Assembly (NCBI RefSeq): GCF_011751865.2
Contig: NZ_CP061770.1
Location: 1,178,001-1,242,000, forward strand
Reading direction: 5' to 3'
Origin: Salinibacterium sp. ZJ70
GTDB taxonomy: Bacteria; Actinomycetota; Actinomycetes; Actinomycetales; Microbacteriaceae
Length of the DNA: 64,000 nt
Numbering within the stretch: the stretch's first letter is position 1; every line of letters begins with the position of its first letter. The translations under genes and the position numbers were made by a program. The notes below the pieces were generated by a model. It worked only from the letters and a program-made list of their open reading frames with translations. It had not been told where the DNA came from and did not search any database. Positions 9,210 through 17,279 of this stretch are shown in pieces.

Positions 9210-10238
9210 ATGGCGATGCGGATGGGGCGAGCAGGCGCAGGCGCTGCACCCGTCTCCGCGCCGACACCGACAGCCGTGCCCAGCACCGGAGAGACAGCGG
9301 CGATCGTCGGTGTGCGGCCGGTGCCTCGCCGCCGCATCCCGGGAACCGACTCGACCGTGTTCCCGCTCGCGGTGAGCGGCAAGTCGTTCGGCGACAGCGT
9401 GGCCGAGCAGACGGCCCACATGATCCTCGACGTGTTCACCGCCCTCGGCGGCAACATGATCGATACGGCCGATTCATACGCCGACGGCCGCAGCGAGCAG
9501 GTCATCGGCGACTGGGTGCGCAGCCGCCGGCAGCGCGACGACCTGGTGATCGCCACGAAGGTGGGAAGGTCGCGCGAGCATCCGGGGCTCTCGGCTCCCG
9601 CGATCACCTCAGCTGTGGATGCGTCGCTGACCAGGCTGTCGACGGACCGCATCGACGTGCTGTACCTGCACATCGACGACGAGTCCGTGCCGTTCGAGGA
9701 GACGCTCCTCACGGTCGACGACCTGATCCGGGCCGGCAAGGTGCGGGCGTTCGGGATGTCGGATCACACCGGCAATCGCCTGGTCGCCGCCCGCATCGCG
9801 TGCGCGCTGCTCGGTGTCGCGCCGATGTCGGCTCTGCAGAACGAGTACAGCCTCATGCATCGCGAGTACGAAGGCGATCTCGCGCGCGTCGCTGCGCAGC
9901 AGGGTCTCGCCGTGATGCCCCGTTTCCCGCTCGCGGGCGGGTACCTCACGGGGGCGTATCGCACGCGTGCGAGTGTGGTCGACAACCCCGCAGCGGAGTA
10001 CGTCACGCCCTATCTGGGCCGTCGCGGTCGCCGCGTGCTGAGCGTCGTGGATCGGGTGGCGGAGGCGCTCGACGTGAGCCAGGCTGCCGTGTCGCTTGCC
10101 TGGCTGCTGTCGAAGCCGTGCGTCATCGCCCCGGTCGTGGCGGTGAGCTCGCCGGACCAGCTGCTGGATGTCATGAGCGCACCGAGCGTGCGGTTCAGCA
10201 GGCATCACCTCGCCGAGCTGGACCGCTCCGGCGACTGA
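9210..10238 (+). CDS. Aldo/keto reductase
   Basis: A 342-residue NADPH-dependent oxidoreductase of the AKR superfamily (TIM barrel), substrate unknown. The catalytic tetrad is Asp85 (NMIDTADSY), Tyr90, Lys117 (IATKVG) and His154 (LYLHIDD). The first 40 residues form an Ala/Pro-rich extension not normal for the family; an internal start is possible but the GGGAGGA before ATG 9210 supports the long form. It faces a TetR gene across 46 nt. Together with the PEBP and TetR genes it separates pnp from the M16 peptidase gene. Confidence 0.88.
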   Translation: MAMRMGRAGAGAAPVSAPTPTAVPSTGETAAIVGVRPVPRRRIPGTDSTVFPLAVSGKSFGDSVAEQTAHMILDVFTALGGNMIDTADSYADGRSEQVIGDWVRSRRQRDDLVIATKVGRSREHPGLSAPAITSAVDASLTRLSTDRIDVLYLHIDDESVPFEETLLTVDDLIRAGKVRAFGMSDHTGNRLVAARIACALLGVAPMSALQNEYSLMHREYEGDLARVAAQQGLAVMPRFPLAGGYLTGAYRTRASVVDNPAAEYVTPYLGRRGRRVLSVVDRVAEALDVSQAAVSLAWLLSKPCVIAPVVAVSSPDQLLDVMSAPSVRFSRHHLAELDRSGD

Positions 10239-10284
10239 CGCGTCCGGATCTCACGCGTCCGGATCTGCGAGATCGGTCAGCTGG

Positions 10285-10893
10285 TTACGCGGCGATGCGC
10301 GTGGATGTGCCCGCGAGCGTGCGGTCGTACGCGCGCAGGAGGGCGGCGCTCGCGCCGATCGGGTCGCCGGCGTAGCCACCGGACATCGCTCCGTCGCGCG
10401 CGAGCACAAGATCGTCGGCGGCGTCGCCCGGCAGCGGGTGACCGAGCTGGCGCAGCAGTGTCTCGTAGATCTGGTACAGCCATTCGCGGTGGTCCTCGAC
10501 CGCCTGGCGCACGGGGTGGCCGGACTCGGGGAACTCTGTCGCGGCCTTGAGGAACGGACAGCCGCGGAACTCAGAAGCGAGAATGTACTCCGCCTGCGCC
10601 TTGCTGATCGCGCGCAGCGCGTCCTCGGCGTTGTCGACGCCCAGGAGAGCCTCGTGGGTGACCTCGGCGATCTGCAGGTGCCGGTAGCTCACGTACTCGA
10701 CGATGAGGCGGTCCTTGGAGCCGTAGTGCTTGTAGAAGGTGGCCTTCGTGACCGACGAGGTGGCGATGAGGCGATCGATGCCCACCGTGCGGATTCCCTC
10801 TTCGTAGAAGAGGCGGTCGGCGGTGTCGAGGATGCGCTGCTTCGCAGGGGCGAGGTGGTGGCGCTTGGGGACCTGGACGATGTCGATCGGCAA
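10285..10893 (-). CDS. TetR/AcrR family transcriptional regulator
   Basis: A 202-residue regulator with an N-terminal helix-turn-helix (about residues 30-62; TVGIDRLIATSSVTKATFY then KHYGSKDRLI) and a helical ligand domain with two cysteine-bearing or aromatic patches (FRGCPF, EDHREWLY). The start is probably TTG 10891-10893, which has AAGGAG 8 nt upstream and gives MPIDIVQVPK; a longer TTG reading to 10929 would put the Shine-Dalgarno inside the gene. Two inverted repeats lie upstream. It probably represses itself, and perhaps the divergent peptidase gene or the convergent reductase; the ligand is unknown. Confidence 0.88.
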   Translation of the reverse strand: MPIDIVQVPKRHHLAPAKQRILDTADRLFYEEGIRTVGIDRLIATSSVTKATFYKHYGSKDRLIVEYVSYRHLQIAEVTHEALLGVDNAEDALRAISKAQAEYILASEFRGCPFLKAATEFPESGHPVRQAVEDHREWLYQIYETLLRQLGHPLPGDAADDLVLARDGAMSGGYAGDPIGASAALLRAYDRTLAGTSTRIAA

Positions 10894-10918
10894 GACGGGT
10901 TCTCCTTGGGAATGGAAA

Positions 10919-10948
10919 GTCGTACTCAACTGGTGTGGGAAGTACGAC
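10919..10948. promoter_or_regulatory. Inverted repeat GTCGTACT-14-AGTACGAC before tetR
   Basis: Perfect 8-bp arms (10919-10926 and 10941-10948) separated by 14 nt lie just upstream of the tetR Shine-Dalgarno. It could be a second operator or a leader hairpin. Confidence 0.45.
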
Positions 10949-10996
10949 GACCCCGGGGGAGGAAGTCGTTGTGGTGGTTCGCCGCCACGTTAGCAT

Positions 10997-11032
10997 GATG
11001 AGGACAAACAGACGAGTCTGTCTGTCCTCATC
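10997..11032. promoter_or_regulatory. 36-bp near-perfect palindrome, likely TetR operator
   Basis: Two 17-nt arms (10997-11013 and 11016-11032) with a single mismatch flank a GA centre. The inner part ACAGAC-GA-GTCTGT is a typical TetR-family operator shape. It lies 104 nt upstream of the tetR start and 70 nt upstream of the divergent peptidase gene, so it could act on both. Confidence 0.65.
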
Positions 11033-11086
11033 GGGAGCGCCCCAGTTGAGGGGTCACCACCCCCCGGGCGCCGCACGGAGATGGCG

Positions 11087-11092
11087 TAGGCT
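11087..11092 (+). promoter_or_regulatory. -10 box TAGGCT of the M16 peptidase gene
   Basis: TAGGCT ends 9 nt before ATG 11102 and there is no Shine-Dalgarno, which fits a leaderless or very short leader. Confidence 0.45.
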
Positions 11093-11101
11093 CGGGGCGA
11101 T

Positions 11102-12457
11102 ATGAACGGCGCGGTGAAGCTTCCCCTCGACCTCGCGGACCTTCGGATCTCAGCATCCGGTGGAACGCTCGTCCGACGGACCGTCCTGCCGAGCGGGGTG
11201 CGCATCCTCACCGAACAGGTGCCCGGTTCGCAGAGCGCCACGGTCGGATTCTGGGTCGCCGTGGGCTCGCGCGATGAGGAGCCCGTGACCTACGGCTCGA
11301 CGCACTTCCTCGAGCATCTGCTCTTCAAAGGCACCGGCACCCGCAGCGCACTCGACATCGCTGTCGCATTCGATTCGGTAGGCGGTGAGCACAACGCGCT
11401 CACCGCGAAGGAGCACACCTGCTACTTCGCAAAGGTGCGTGACCGCGATCTCGACATGGCGGTGCGCGTGCTCGCCGACATGTTCGCCTCGTCGCTGCTC
11501 GATCCCGTCGACTTCGAGAACGAGCGCGGCGTCATCCTCGAAGAGCTCGCGATGGCCGACGACGACCCCGCCGATGTGGCCGGGGAGCGCTTCTTCGAGG
11601 CGGTCTTCGGCGACCACCCGCTCGGTCGCCCCATCGGCGGCAGCCCGGAGGCGATCGGCGCCGTCAGCCGTGAGGCCGTGTGGGAGCACTACCGCGCCAA
11701 CTACGGCCCCCGCGACCTCGTGATCACCGTCGCCGGCGCCGTCGATCACGACGCTCTCGTGCAGGTGGCGACCGAGGCGCTCCTCGCCGCGGGGTGGGAT
11801 CTCGACGCTCCCGCGCTGCCGGTCGAGCGCCGTTCGCCCGTCGGCGGTCTCATCCGGCGCGGCTCGCCGTGCGTCACCGTCGAGCGTCCCCTCGAACAGG
11901 TCAACCTCTACCTCGGCGGCGAGGGAATCGCCGCGGCCGATCCGCGCCGCCCCGCGCTCACCGTGCTCAACTCGGTGCTCGGCGGCGGCATGAGCTCGCG
12001 ACTCTTCCAGGAGATCCGCGAGAAGCGAGGTCTCGCGTACTCCGTGTACTCCTTCGCGTCGAGCTACTCGGATGCCGGTGTGATGGGGCTGTACGCGGGA
12101 TGCTCGCCCGCGCGCGCCGTCGACGTCGCGGAGCTCATGCTCGCCGAGTTCCGGCGCATCGCAGCCGACGGCATCACCGACGACGAGATCGCCCGCGCCC
12201 GTGGGCAGCTGAGCGGCGCATCGGCACTCGCTCTCGAAGACTCCGACACGCGCATGAGCCGCCTCGGCCGCAGCGAGCTCACCCTCGGCGAGTTCGCCGA
12301 CCTCGACGAGACCCTGCGTCGCATCGACCAGGTCACCTCCGATGACGTACGCGAGCTCGCCGCCGAACTGTCCGCCCGTCCGCTCTCGCTCGCCGCTGTC
12401 GGCCCTGTCGACGACACCCGCTTCGCGGGACTCGTGGGCGAGCCTCTCGCCGCCTGA
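11102..12457 (+). CDS. M16 family zinc metallopeptidase
   Basis: A 451-residue pitrilysin-family peptidase related to the mitochondrial processing peptidase beta subunit. The inverted zinc motif HFLEH is at residues 68-72, with the further zinc-ligand glutamate in NERGVILEE (about 140-148). The C-terminal half contains the substrate-binding R/Y pair region (GGGMSSRLFQEIREKRGLAYSVYS split at 298-321). Actinobacteria usually encode this protein next to pnp (often called PepR); here three genes lie between. Substrate unknown; it is cytoplasmic, having no signal peptide. It is co-directional with the phosphatase gene 9 nt downstream. Confidence 0.92.
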   Translation: MNGAVKLPLDLADLRISASGGTLVRRTVLPSGVRILTEQVPGSQSATVGFWVAVGSRDEEPVTYGSTHFLEHLLFKGTGTRSALDIAVAFDSVGGEHNALTAKEHTCYFAKVRDRDLDMAVRVLADMFASSLLDPVDFENERGVILEELAMADDDPADVAGERFFEAVFGDHPLGRPIGGSPEAIGAVSREAVWEHYRANYGPRDLVITVAGAVDHDALVQVATEALLAAGWDLDAPALPVERRSPVGGLIRRGSPCVTVERPLEQVNLYLGGEGIAAADPRRPALTVLNSVLGGGMSSRLFQEIREKRGLAYSVYSFASSYSDAGVMGLYAGCSPARAVDVAELMLAEFRRIAADGITDDEIARARGQLSGASALALEDSDTRMSRLGRSELTLGEFADLDETLRRIDQVTSDDVRELAAELSARPLSLAAVGPVDDTRFAGLVGEPLAA

Positions 12458-12466
12458 GGAGGCCCG

Positions 12467-13069
12467 ATGTCGCGCTACCTCTACCTCGTCCGCCACGGTG
12501 AGCAGCAGGATGCCGAGTACGGCCTCCCCGATGGCCCGCTGTCGGCACGCGGTGTGCGCCAGGCGCAGGCTGTCGCCGAGCGTCTCGGCGGCGTGCCCTT
12601 CGCGGGCGCCTGGACCTCGCCCCTGCAGCGCGCCCAGGAGACGGCCCGCATCATGACCGAGCGTCTTCCCTCGCTCGAACCGCAGCCCTCGGCGCTGCTG
12701 ATGGACTGCATCCCGTCGGGCCCCACGCCCGACATGCCGCACTCATGGGAGCCGTTCTTCGGCTCGGTGACGGTGGAGGAGATCGACGCGGGCGAGGCGC
12801 AGATGGCCGACGCCGTCGCCGAGTGGCTGACCCCCACCCGCGAGGATCGGCATGACCTCCTCATCACCCACAACTTCGTCATCGGATGGTTCGTGCGCGA
12901 GGTGTTCGGCGCCGAGACATGGCGCTGGCTGGGTGTCAATCAGGCCAACTGCGGCCTCACGATCATCCGGGTGCGCTCGGCGAAGCCGCCGACGCTCGTG
13001 ACCCACAACGACCTTGGGCACCTGCTGCCCGAGCTGCGCACGGGTCTCGCGGTCGACCAGCCGTACTGA
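12467..13069 (+). CDS. Histidine phosphatase family protein
   Basis: A 200-residue member of the phosphoglycerate-mutase-like histidine phosphatases. The phospho-acceptor His10 is in LVRHGEQQD (residues 7-15); a second catalytic His lies in DLLITHNFV (about 129-137). The region PLQRAQETARIM (about 49-60) has the conserved Arg. Substrate is unknown. It has GAGGAGG 4 nt before ATG 12467 and follows the peptidase gene by 9 nt, so the two form an operon. Confidence 0.88.
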   Translation: MSRYLYLVRHGEQQDAEYGLPDGPLSARGVRQAQAVAERLGGVPFAGAWTSPLQRAQETARIMTERLPSLEPQPSALLMDCIPSGPTPDMPHSWEPFFGSVTVEEIDAGEAQMADAVAEWLTPTREDRHDLLITHNFVIGWFVREVFGAETWRWLGVNQANCGLTIIRVRSAKPPTLVTHNDLGHLLPELRTGLAVDQPY

Positions 13070-13092
13070 GGCGGCCAGCGCCGACACGCCGC

Positions 13093-13554
13093 TCAGAGAT
13101 CCTTGCGGAACCAGAGTGTCGCGTTGGGGTTGTCGTTGTACGGCTCGGCCTCGCTGTACCCCGCCGCGCGGTAGAGGCCGCCCGCAGCGGTGAGCGTCGC
13201 GTTCGTGTCGAGAACGGCGACCGTCGCGCCGAGCGCGCGCGCCCGGTCCTCGAGCTCGGCGAGCAGCATCCGCCCGTAACCGCGCCCGCGCGTGCTGCCC
13301 CGCAGGTAGAGGTGCTTGATCTCGGCGCGCTCTGCGTCGAGCATCCGCACGCCCCCGCACCCGACGGGCTCGCCGTCCTCCTCCACCACGAGGAACGCAC
13401 CGCGCGGAGCGACGAATGCGGCGGGATTCGGATGCGTCACACGATAGGAGCCCGCGGTGGTGTCGAACCCGGAGATCCGCTCCGCGAAGTACTCGGTGAG
13501 CAGCTCGTGCGAAGCCGTTGAGTCGACGGACGCTTCGGTGAACTCGAGGGCCAT
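13093..13554 (-). CDS. GNAT family N-acetyltransferase
   Basis: A 153-residue acetyl-CoA-dependent acetyltransferase. The acetyl-CoA pyrophosphate loop is RGSTRGRGYGRMLL (residues 85-98), preceded by the strand AEIKHLYLR and followed by AVLDTNATL and GLYRAAGYSE, the normal GNAT order. Substrate unknown. ATG 13552-13554 is preferred over longer readings because a TAGCCT box lies 7 nt before it; the mRNA is probably leaderless. It is divergent from dapB, with the two promoters 27 nt apart. Confidence 0.88.
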   Translation of the reverse strand: MALEFTEASVDSTASHELLTEYFAERISGFDTTAGSYRVTHPNPAAFVAPRGAFLVVEEDGEPVGCGGVRMLDAERAEIKHLYLRGSTRGRGYGRMLLAELEDRARALGATVAVLDTNATLTAAGGLYRAAGYSEAEPYNDNPNATLWFRKDL

Positions 13555-13561
13555 GTCAGCC

Positions 13562-13567
13562 AGGCTA
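13562..13567 (-). promoter_or_regulatory. -10 box TAGCCT of the GNAT gene
   Basis: On the minus strand the hexamer ends 7 nt before ATG 13554. Confidence 0.5.
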
Positions 13568-13593
13568 CGTCGAGGCGCGGGGGAGTGCGCCGG

Positions 13594-13599
13594 TAGGCT
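13594..13599 (+). promoter_or_regulatory. -10 box TAGGCT of dapB
   Basis: The hexamer ends 6 nt before ATG 13606 with no Shine-Dalgarno, so dapB is probably read from a leaderless mRNA. Confidence 0.55.
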
Positions 13600-13605
13600 G
13601 GCGGC

Positions 13606-14346
13606 ATGGCGTATGCGGTGGCGGTCGTGGGTGCGACAGGCAGAATGGGGCGGCTCGCGACGAGGCTCATCGAGGAGTCGGACGACTTCACGCTGCACGC
13701 CGGCCTCTCCTCCTCCGATTCCCTCGACACGATCGACGGTGCCGATCTCGTGCTCGACCTGACGCTGCCGTCGGTCTCGCCGGATGTGGTCGACGCGGCT
13801 GTCGCGCGCGGCATCCCCGCACTCGTGGGCACCTCGGGCTGGACCGCCGAGCGTCTCGCACGCCTCACGAGCCGCCTGGGCGATAGCCCTCAGATCGGCG
13901 TCATCGTGGTGCCGAACTTCTCGCTCGGCTCCGTGCTCGCGACGCGTCTCGCGACGATCGCCGCGACCTACTTCGACTCGATCGAGATCATCGAGGCGCA
14001 CCATGCCGCCAAGGCCGACTCGCCCTCGGGCACCGCGGTGCGCACCGCCGAGCTCATCGCCGCGGCGCGCGCCGATCGCGGACCCGTCGCGGCCCCGCAC
14101 GCCGACCAGCGTGCGCGCGGCCAGCAGGTGGGCAGCGTTCCGGTGCACAGCCTCCGGATGGACGGCATCCTCGCCGAGCAGCAGGTCATCTTCGGCGGAC
14201 TCGGCGAGACGCTCCGCATCTCGCACCAGACCGTCTCGGACGCCTCCTACGAGCAGGGCATCATGCTCGCGCTGCGCGCCCTTCCGGCCGCCCGAGGCCT
14301 CACCGTCGGGCTCGACTCGCTGCTCGGGCTCGACGCGCGCTCATGA
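13606..14346 (+). CDS. dapB: 4-hydroxy-tetrahydrodipicolinate reductase
   Basis: A 246-residue enzyme of the lysine/diaminopimelate pathway that reduces hydroxytetrahydrodipicolinate with NAD(P)H. The Rossmann loop VVGATGRMGR is at residues 7-16, the catalytic EAHHAAKADSPSGTA at 130-144 (His132, His133, Lys136), and the C-terminal FGGLGETLRISHQT is as expected. It overlaps the next gene by 4 nt (ATGA). dapA, which makes its substrate, lies 3.1 kb downstream rather than adjacent. Confidence 0.96.
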   Translation: MAYAVAVVGATGRMGRLATRLIEESDDFTLHAGLSSSDSLDTIDGADLVLDLTLPSVSPDVVDAAVARGIPALVGTSGWTAERLARLTSRLGDSPQIGVIVVPNFSLGSVLATRLATIAATYFDSIEIIEAHHAAKADSPSGTAVRTAELIAAARADRGPVAAPHADQRARGQQVGSVPVHSLRMDGILAEQQVIFGGLGETLRISHQTVSDASYEQGIMLALRALPAARGLTVGLDSLLGLDARS

Positions 14347-14783
14347 CGAACCGCATCGGCGCCGTCGTCATGTCGGTGCTTCTCGCGATCTACCTGGTGT
14401 TCGCGGTCTGGTACGCGTTCGTGCTCTTCGGCACGGGAGACCCGGCGGCGATCGCGATCGGCGCGGCGCTGCTCGTGCTCCCCATGCTCGGGATGTGGTT
14501 CATCGGAGCGGAGATCCTCTTCGGCATCCGAGCTGAGCGCCTGGGCGCTCGGCTCGAGCAGGAGGGTGGTCTGCCCGACGACGAAGTCTCCACGAGCTCG
14601 AGCGGCCGCATCGAACGCGCGGATGCCGACGCGCTGTTCCCGCGCTACCAGGCGGCCGTCGAGGCTGCTCCCGAGGACTGGGCCGCGTGGTACCGCCTTG
14701 CCCTCGTGTACGACGCCGCGGGCGACCGCAAGCGCGCTCGTTGGGCGACGCGCACCGCCATCCGACTCGCGCGCGCCGCGTAG
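14343..14783 (+). CDS. Small membrane protein with TPR-like tail
   Basis: A 146-residue protein with two membrane segments (about residues 8-30 and 38-62) followed by a cytoplasmic tail. The tail, AAPEDWAAWYRLALVYDAAGDRKRARWATRTAIRLA (about residues 108-143), has the helix-turn-helix spacing of a tetratricopeptide repeat and so may bind another protein. Its ATG overlaps the dapB stop, so it is co-translated with dapB; this pairing does not by itself tell its role. Confidence 0.72.
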   Translation: MTNRIGAVVMSVLLAIYLVFAVWYAFVLFGTGDPAAIAIGAALLVLPMLGMWFIGAEILFGIRAERLGARLEQEGGLPDDEVSTSSSGRIERADADALFPRYQAAVEAAPEDWAAWYRLALVYDAAGDRKRARWATRTAIRLARAA

Positions 14784-14786
14784 GGC

Positions 14787-15212
14787 TTACGCCAGGCTCG
14801 CCTCGAGCGTGATCGTGATGCCGGCGAGCGCCTTCGACACGGGGCAGTTGACCTTCGCGTCCTCGGCGATCCGCTCGAAGTCCGCCTCCGAGATGCCGGG
14901 CACCTTGGCGCTCACCAGCAGGTGGCTTCCCGTGATGCCCTCGCCCGGCTGGAACGTGACGGCCGCGGTCACCTGCAGGCTCTCGGGCGTGTGTCCCGCC
15001 TGCGACAGCGCGTGCGAGAACGCCATCGAGAAGCAGGCCGAGTGCGCGGCACCCAGGAGCTCTTCGGGGTTCGTGCGGTGCGCCTCGCCCTCGGCGCGAG
15101 CCTTCCAGCTCACGGGGAACTCGGCGGCGTCGCTCGAATCGAGCGAGGTGGTGCCCGACCCCGAGGTCAGGTCGCCCGTCCAGAACGTCGTCGCTTCACT
15201 CGTGATGGCCAT
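14787..15212 (-). CDS. OsmC-family peroxiredoxin-like protein
   Basis: A 141-residue OsmC-type thiol peroxidase; family members reduce organic hydroperoxides. The two redox cysteines are Cys60 (AAHSACFSMAF) and Cys123 (AKVNCPVSKAL), and the typical NPEELLGAAH stretch precedes the first. ATG 15210-15212 follows AAGGAGA with good spacing; an upstream in-frame start is less likely. Length and motifs fit OsmC better than Ohr. It is convergent with the dapB operon, only 3 nt separating the two stop codons. Confidence 0.9.
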   Translation of the reverse strand: MAITSEATTFWTGDLTSGSGTTSLDSSDAAEFPVSWKARAEGEAHRTNPEELLGAAHSACFSMAFSHALSQAGHTPESLQVTAAVTFQPGEGITGSHLLVSAKVPGISEADFERIAEDAKVNCPVSKALAGITITLEASLA

Positions 15213-15416
15213 GGGATCTCCTTCGCTCACGTGGGGCGTCGACGCCCCCATGCTCCCACTCTAGGTCGCGGGGTCAGCGGGCGGCAGGGGTGCGGATGGC
15301 GCCGGCGAAGGCCGGGCCGCAGCGGGCCGCGGCAGCGAGCGTCAGGAAGGCGGTCGGGGAAGTGCGACCGAACATGACGCGCGGCCCGGGTGCGCGGTAC
15401 GGCTCGGAGCGTCGGA

Positions 15417-15422
15417 TATCGT
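15417..15422 (+). promoter_or_regulatory. -10 box TATCGT of thyX
   Basis: TATCGT ends 6 nt before GTG 15429; no Shine-Dalgarno is present. Confidence 0.4.
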
Positions 15423-15428
15423 GAACCC

Positions 15429-16175
15429 GTGCCGGAAACCTCGAGCGATCAGACCCCCATCCAGTTCCGTTCCGACATGACCGTCGAACTCGTGCGTTCG
15501 AGCGCGAGTGACTCGGACGTGCTCTTCGCGGCCCGTGTGTCGACGCAGGGAGAGCAGACGCTCGAGAATGCGGCGGCGGGTGTCGCGGCCTCTGACCGCG
15601 ACCGCGGGCTCATCAACTACCTCATGCGCGACCGCCACGGTTCGCCCTTCGAGCACAACTCGATGACCTTCTACGTGCAGGCGCCGATCTTCGTGTTCCG
15701 CGAGTTCATGCGCCACCGCATCGCCTCCTACAACGAAGAGTCGGGCCGCTACCGCGAGCTGCGTCCGGTGTTCTATGTTCCCGGCCCCGAGCGCCGTCTC
15801 GTGCAGATCGGCAAGCCCGGTGCCTACGAGTTCGTCGAGGGAACGCCCGAGCAGACCGAGCTCGCCGTCTCCGAGTCGAAGGCTGCCGCGACGTTCGCGT
15901 ACGAGGCATACCAGCGCATGCTCGCGGGCGGGGTCGCGCGTGAGGTCGCTCGCGGTGTTCTGCCCGTCTCGACCTACTCGTCGATGTACGTCACGATGAA
16001 CGCGCGTTCGCTCATGAACTTCCTCTCTCTGCGCACCAAGCGCGAGGACTCGCACTTCCCCTCGTTCCCGCAGCGCGAGATCGAGATGGTCGCGGAGCAG
16101 ATGGAGTCGTTCTGGGCCGAGCTCATGCCGCTCACCCACGCGGCGTTCCAGGCGAACGGCCGCGTCGCCCCCTGA
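15429..16175 (+). CDS. thyX: Flavin-dependent thymidylate synthase
   Basis: A 248-residue ThyX, which makes dTMP from dUMP with methylene-tetrahydrofolate, FAD and NADPH. The signature RHRxxSxNExSxRY is complete at residues 95-108 (RHRIASYNEESGRY), and the C-terminal RTKREDSHFPS (about 205-215) contributes the nucleotide-binding arginines. GTG 15429 is chosen because the -10-like TATCGT lies 6 nt upstream; an ORF opening at 15390 adds 13 unlikely residues. It lies between dapB and dapA, as in other actinobacteria. It is followed at once by the first repeat module. Confidence 0.95.
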   Translation: MPETSSDQTPIQFRSDMTVELVRSSASDSDVLFAARVSTQGEQTLENAAAGVAASDRDRGLINYLMRDRHGSPFEHNSMTFYVQAPIFVFREFMRHRIASYNEESGRYRELRPVFYVPGPERRLVQIGKPGAYEFVEGTPEQTELAVSESKAAATFAYEAYQRMLAGGVAREVARGVLPVSTYSSMYVTMNARSLMNFLSLRTKREDSHFPSFPQREIEMVAEQMESFWAELMPLTHAAFQANGRVAP

Positions 16176-16182
16176 CCCGACC

Positions 16183-16314
16183 GGTTGTGCAGGAGTCCCT
16201 TGCGGTTATGCAGGAACGCGCACGAGGACTACATCCGGATCAACCTCTCAGGGGTGGTGAACGGTGGATGTCGGTCGCGCGTCCTGCATAACAGAGCGGC
16301 GCTTCTGCATAACC
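16183..16314. repeat. Ordered four-site repeat module, left copy
   Basis: Four copies of a 12-bp site, consensus GGTTRTGCAGGA, begin at 16183, 16204, 16282 (inverted) and 16303 (inverted), that is at offsets 0, 21, 99 and 120. The inner pair extends further (GCAGGAACGCGCA against its complement), so the whole could fold as a long hairpin. An identical layout is found at 17280-17411, on the other side of the DUF559 gene. The centre (offset 56-73) is also conserved between the copies: ATCAAnCTCnCnGGGnTG. See the findings. Confidence 0.85.
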
Positions 16315-16417
16315 GCTCGGCGCGGAGCGCCCTGCACACTGCAGGGGGTGCGCGTTCGTCCCCAGCGCGGGTGGCCACGACAGCCGGCCAGCCGCTTTCC
16401 GCCGCACGCTCGGCGAT

Positions 16418-17257
16418 GTGACCGTCGTTCGCATCCTGGCTGAGCTCGGTGGGATCGCCCCAGCGCGCGATCTCGCCGCACGGGGCATCGGCCCGGGTCT
16501 CGTGCGCACCTCATGGCAGGCGGGCGAGATCGCTCGGATCCGCAAGGGCTGGTACGCCCTGCGCACACTCTCACCGGCCGTGCTGCGCGCGTCGCGCGTC
16601 GGCGGGGTGGTGTCGTGCATCTCTGCGGCCCGCGAGCACGGCTTGTGGACCCCAGCAAGCGAGAGTCTGCATGTCGCTGTGCCCGCGACGGCCTCCCGGC
16701 TGCGGGCGCCTCACGACCACCGCGCCCGGCTGAGCGACTCCGGCGCACCGGACGTGCGCATCCACTGGAGTGCAGACATCCGCGCACCGTACGAGCTCGT
16801 CGAGCCGCTCGATCGGGCGCTCTCGCGGATCGCCGCCTGCTGCGGCGACGAGACGGCCTTCGTCGTGCTGGAGTCCGCTCTGAGCAAGCGACGGGTCGCA
16901 CCGGATGTCGCGGCCCGGCTGGCCGGGCGGTCGGCAATCCTCGCGCTCGCCGACGACCGATCCGACAGCGGGCTGGAGTCGCTCCTGAAGCTGGAGCTTC
17001 TTCGCAGCAGGATCGCCTTCCGGCAGCAGGTGGGCGTGGAGGGATGCGGCATCGCGGATTTCCTCATCGGCGACCGGCTCGTGGTGGAGACGGATGGGCG
17101 CAGCTTCCACGACCCGCTGAGCGATCGGCGCCGCGATGCGCGGTTCAGCATCGCCGGGTACCGCACGCTCCGATTCCTGACGGCGCAGGTGCTGCACGAT
17201 CGCGACGAGGTGATCGCGAGCATCCGCGCCGCCATCGCCCGCGGCGACCACCGCTGA
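16418..17257 (+). CDS. AbiEi-like winged-helix plus DUF559 nuclease-fold protein
   Basis: A 279-residue protein in two parts. Residues 1-85 resemble the N-terminal winged helix of AbiEi-type antitoxins (VVRILAELGGIAPARDL, then RKGWYALRT). Residues 180-275 are a DUF559 domain, a Vsr-like PD-(D/E)XK endonuclease fold: Glu187 (SGLESLLKLELL), Asp214 (IADFLIGD), Glu224-Thr-Asp226 and His231 (VETDGRSFHD), then DRRRDARFSIAGYRTLRF. It is a common but uncharacterised architecture in actinobacteria. No toxin partner is adjacent. The start GTG 16418 has no clear Shine-Dalgarno. It is bracketed by two copies of an ordered repeat module, which its winged helix might bind; that is inference. Confidence 0.8.
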   Translation: MTVVRILAELGGIAPARDLAARGIGPGLVRTSWQAGEIARIRKGWYALRTLSPAVLRASRVGGVVSCISAAREHGLWTPASESLHVAVPATASRLRAPHDHRARLSDSGAPDVRIHWSADIRAPYELVEPLDRALSRIAACCGDETAFVVLESALSKRRVAPDVAARLAGRSAILALADDRSDSGLESLLKLELLRSRIAFRQQVGVEGCGIADFLIGDRLVVETDGRSFHDPLSDRRRDARFSIAGYRTLRFLTAQVLHDRDEVIASIRAAIARGDHR

Positions 17258-17279
17258 CAAGCACCGCAACGCCCGGAAC

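Noticed and set aside
10238..10267. Two copies of ACGCGTCCGGATCT (10238-10251, 10254-10267)
   Set aside because: A short duplication just after the aldo/keto reductase stop; no symmetry or gene context gives it meaning.
16185..16421. Short ORF across the left repeat module, and the 5' extension of dapA across the right one
   Set aside because: Both translate the repeats as LHNR/LCRN strings, but base changes between the copies show no codon pattern; non-coding function is more likely.
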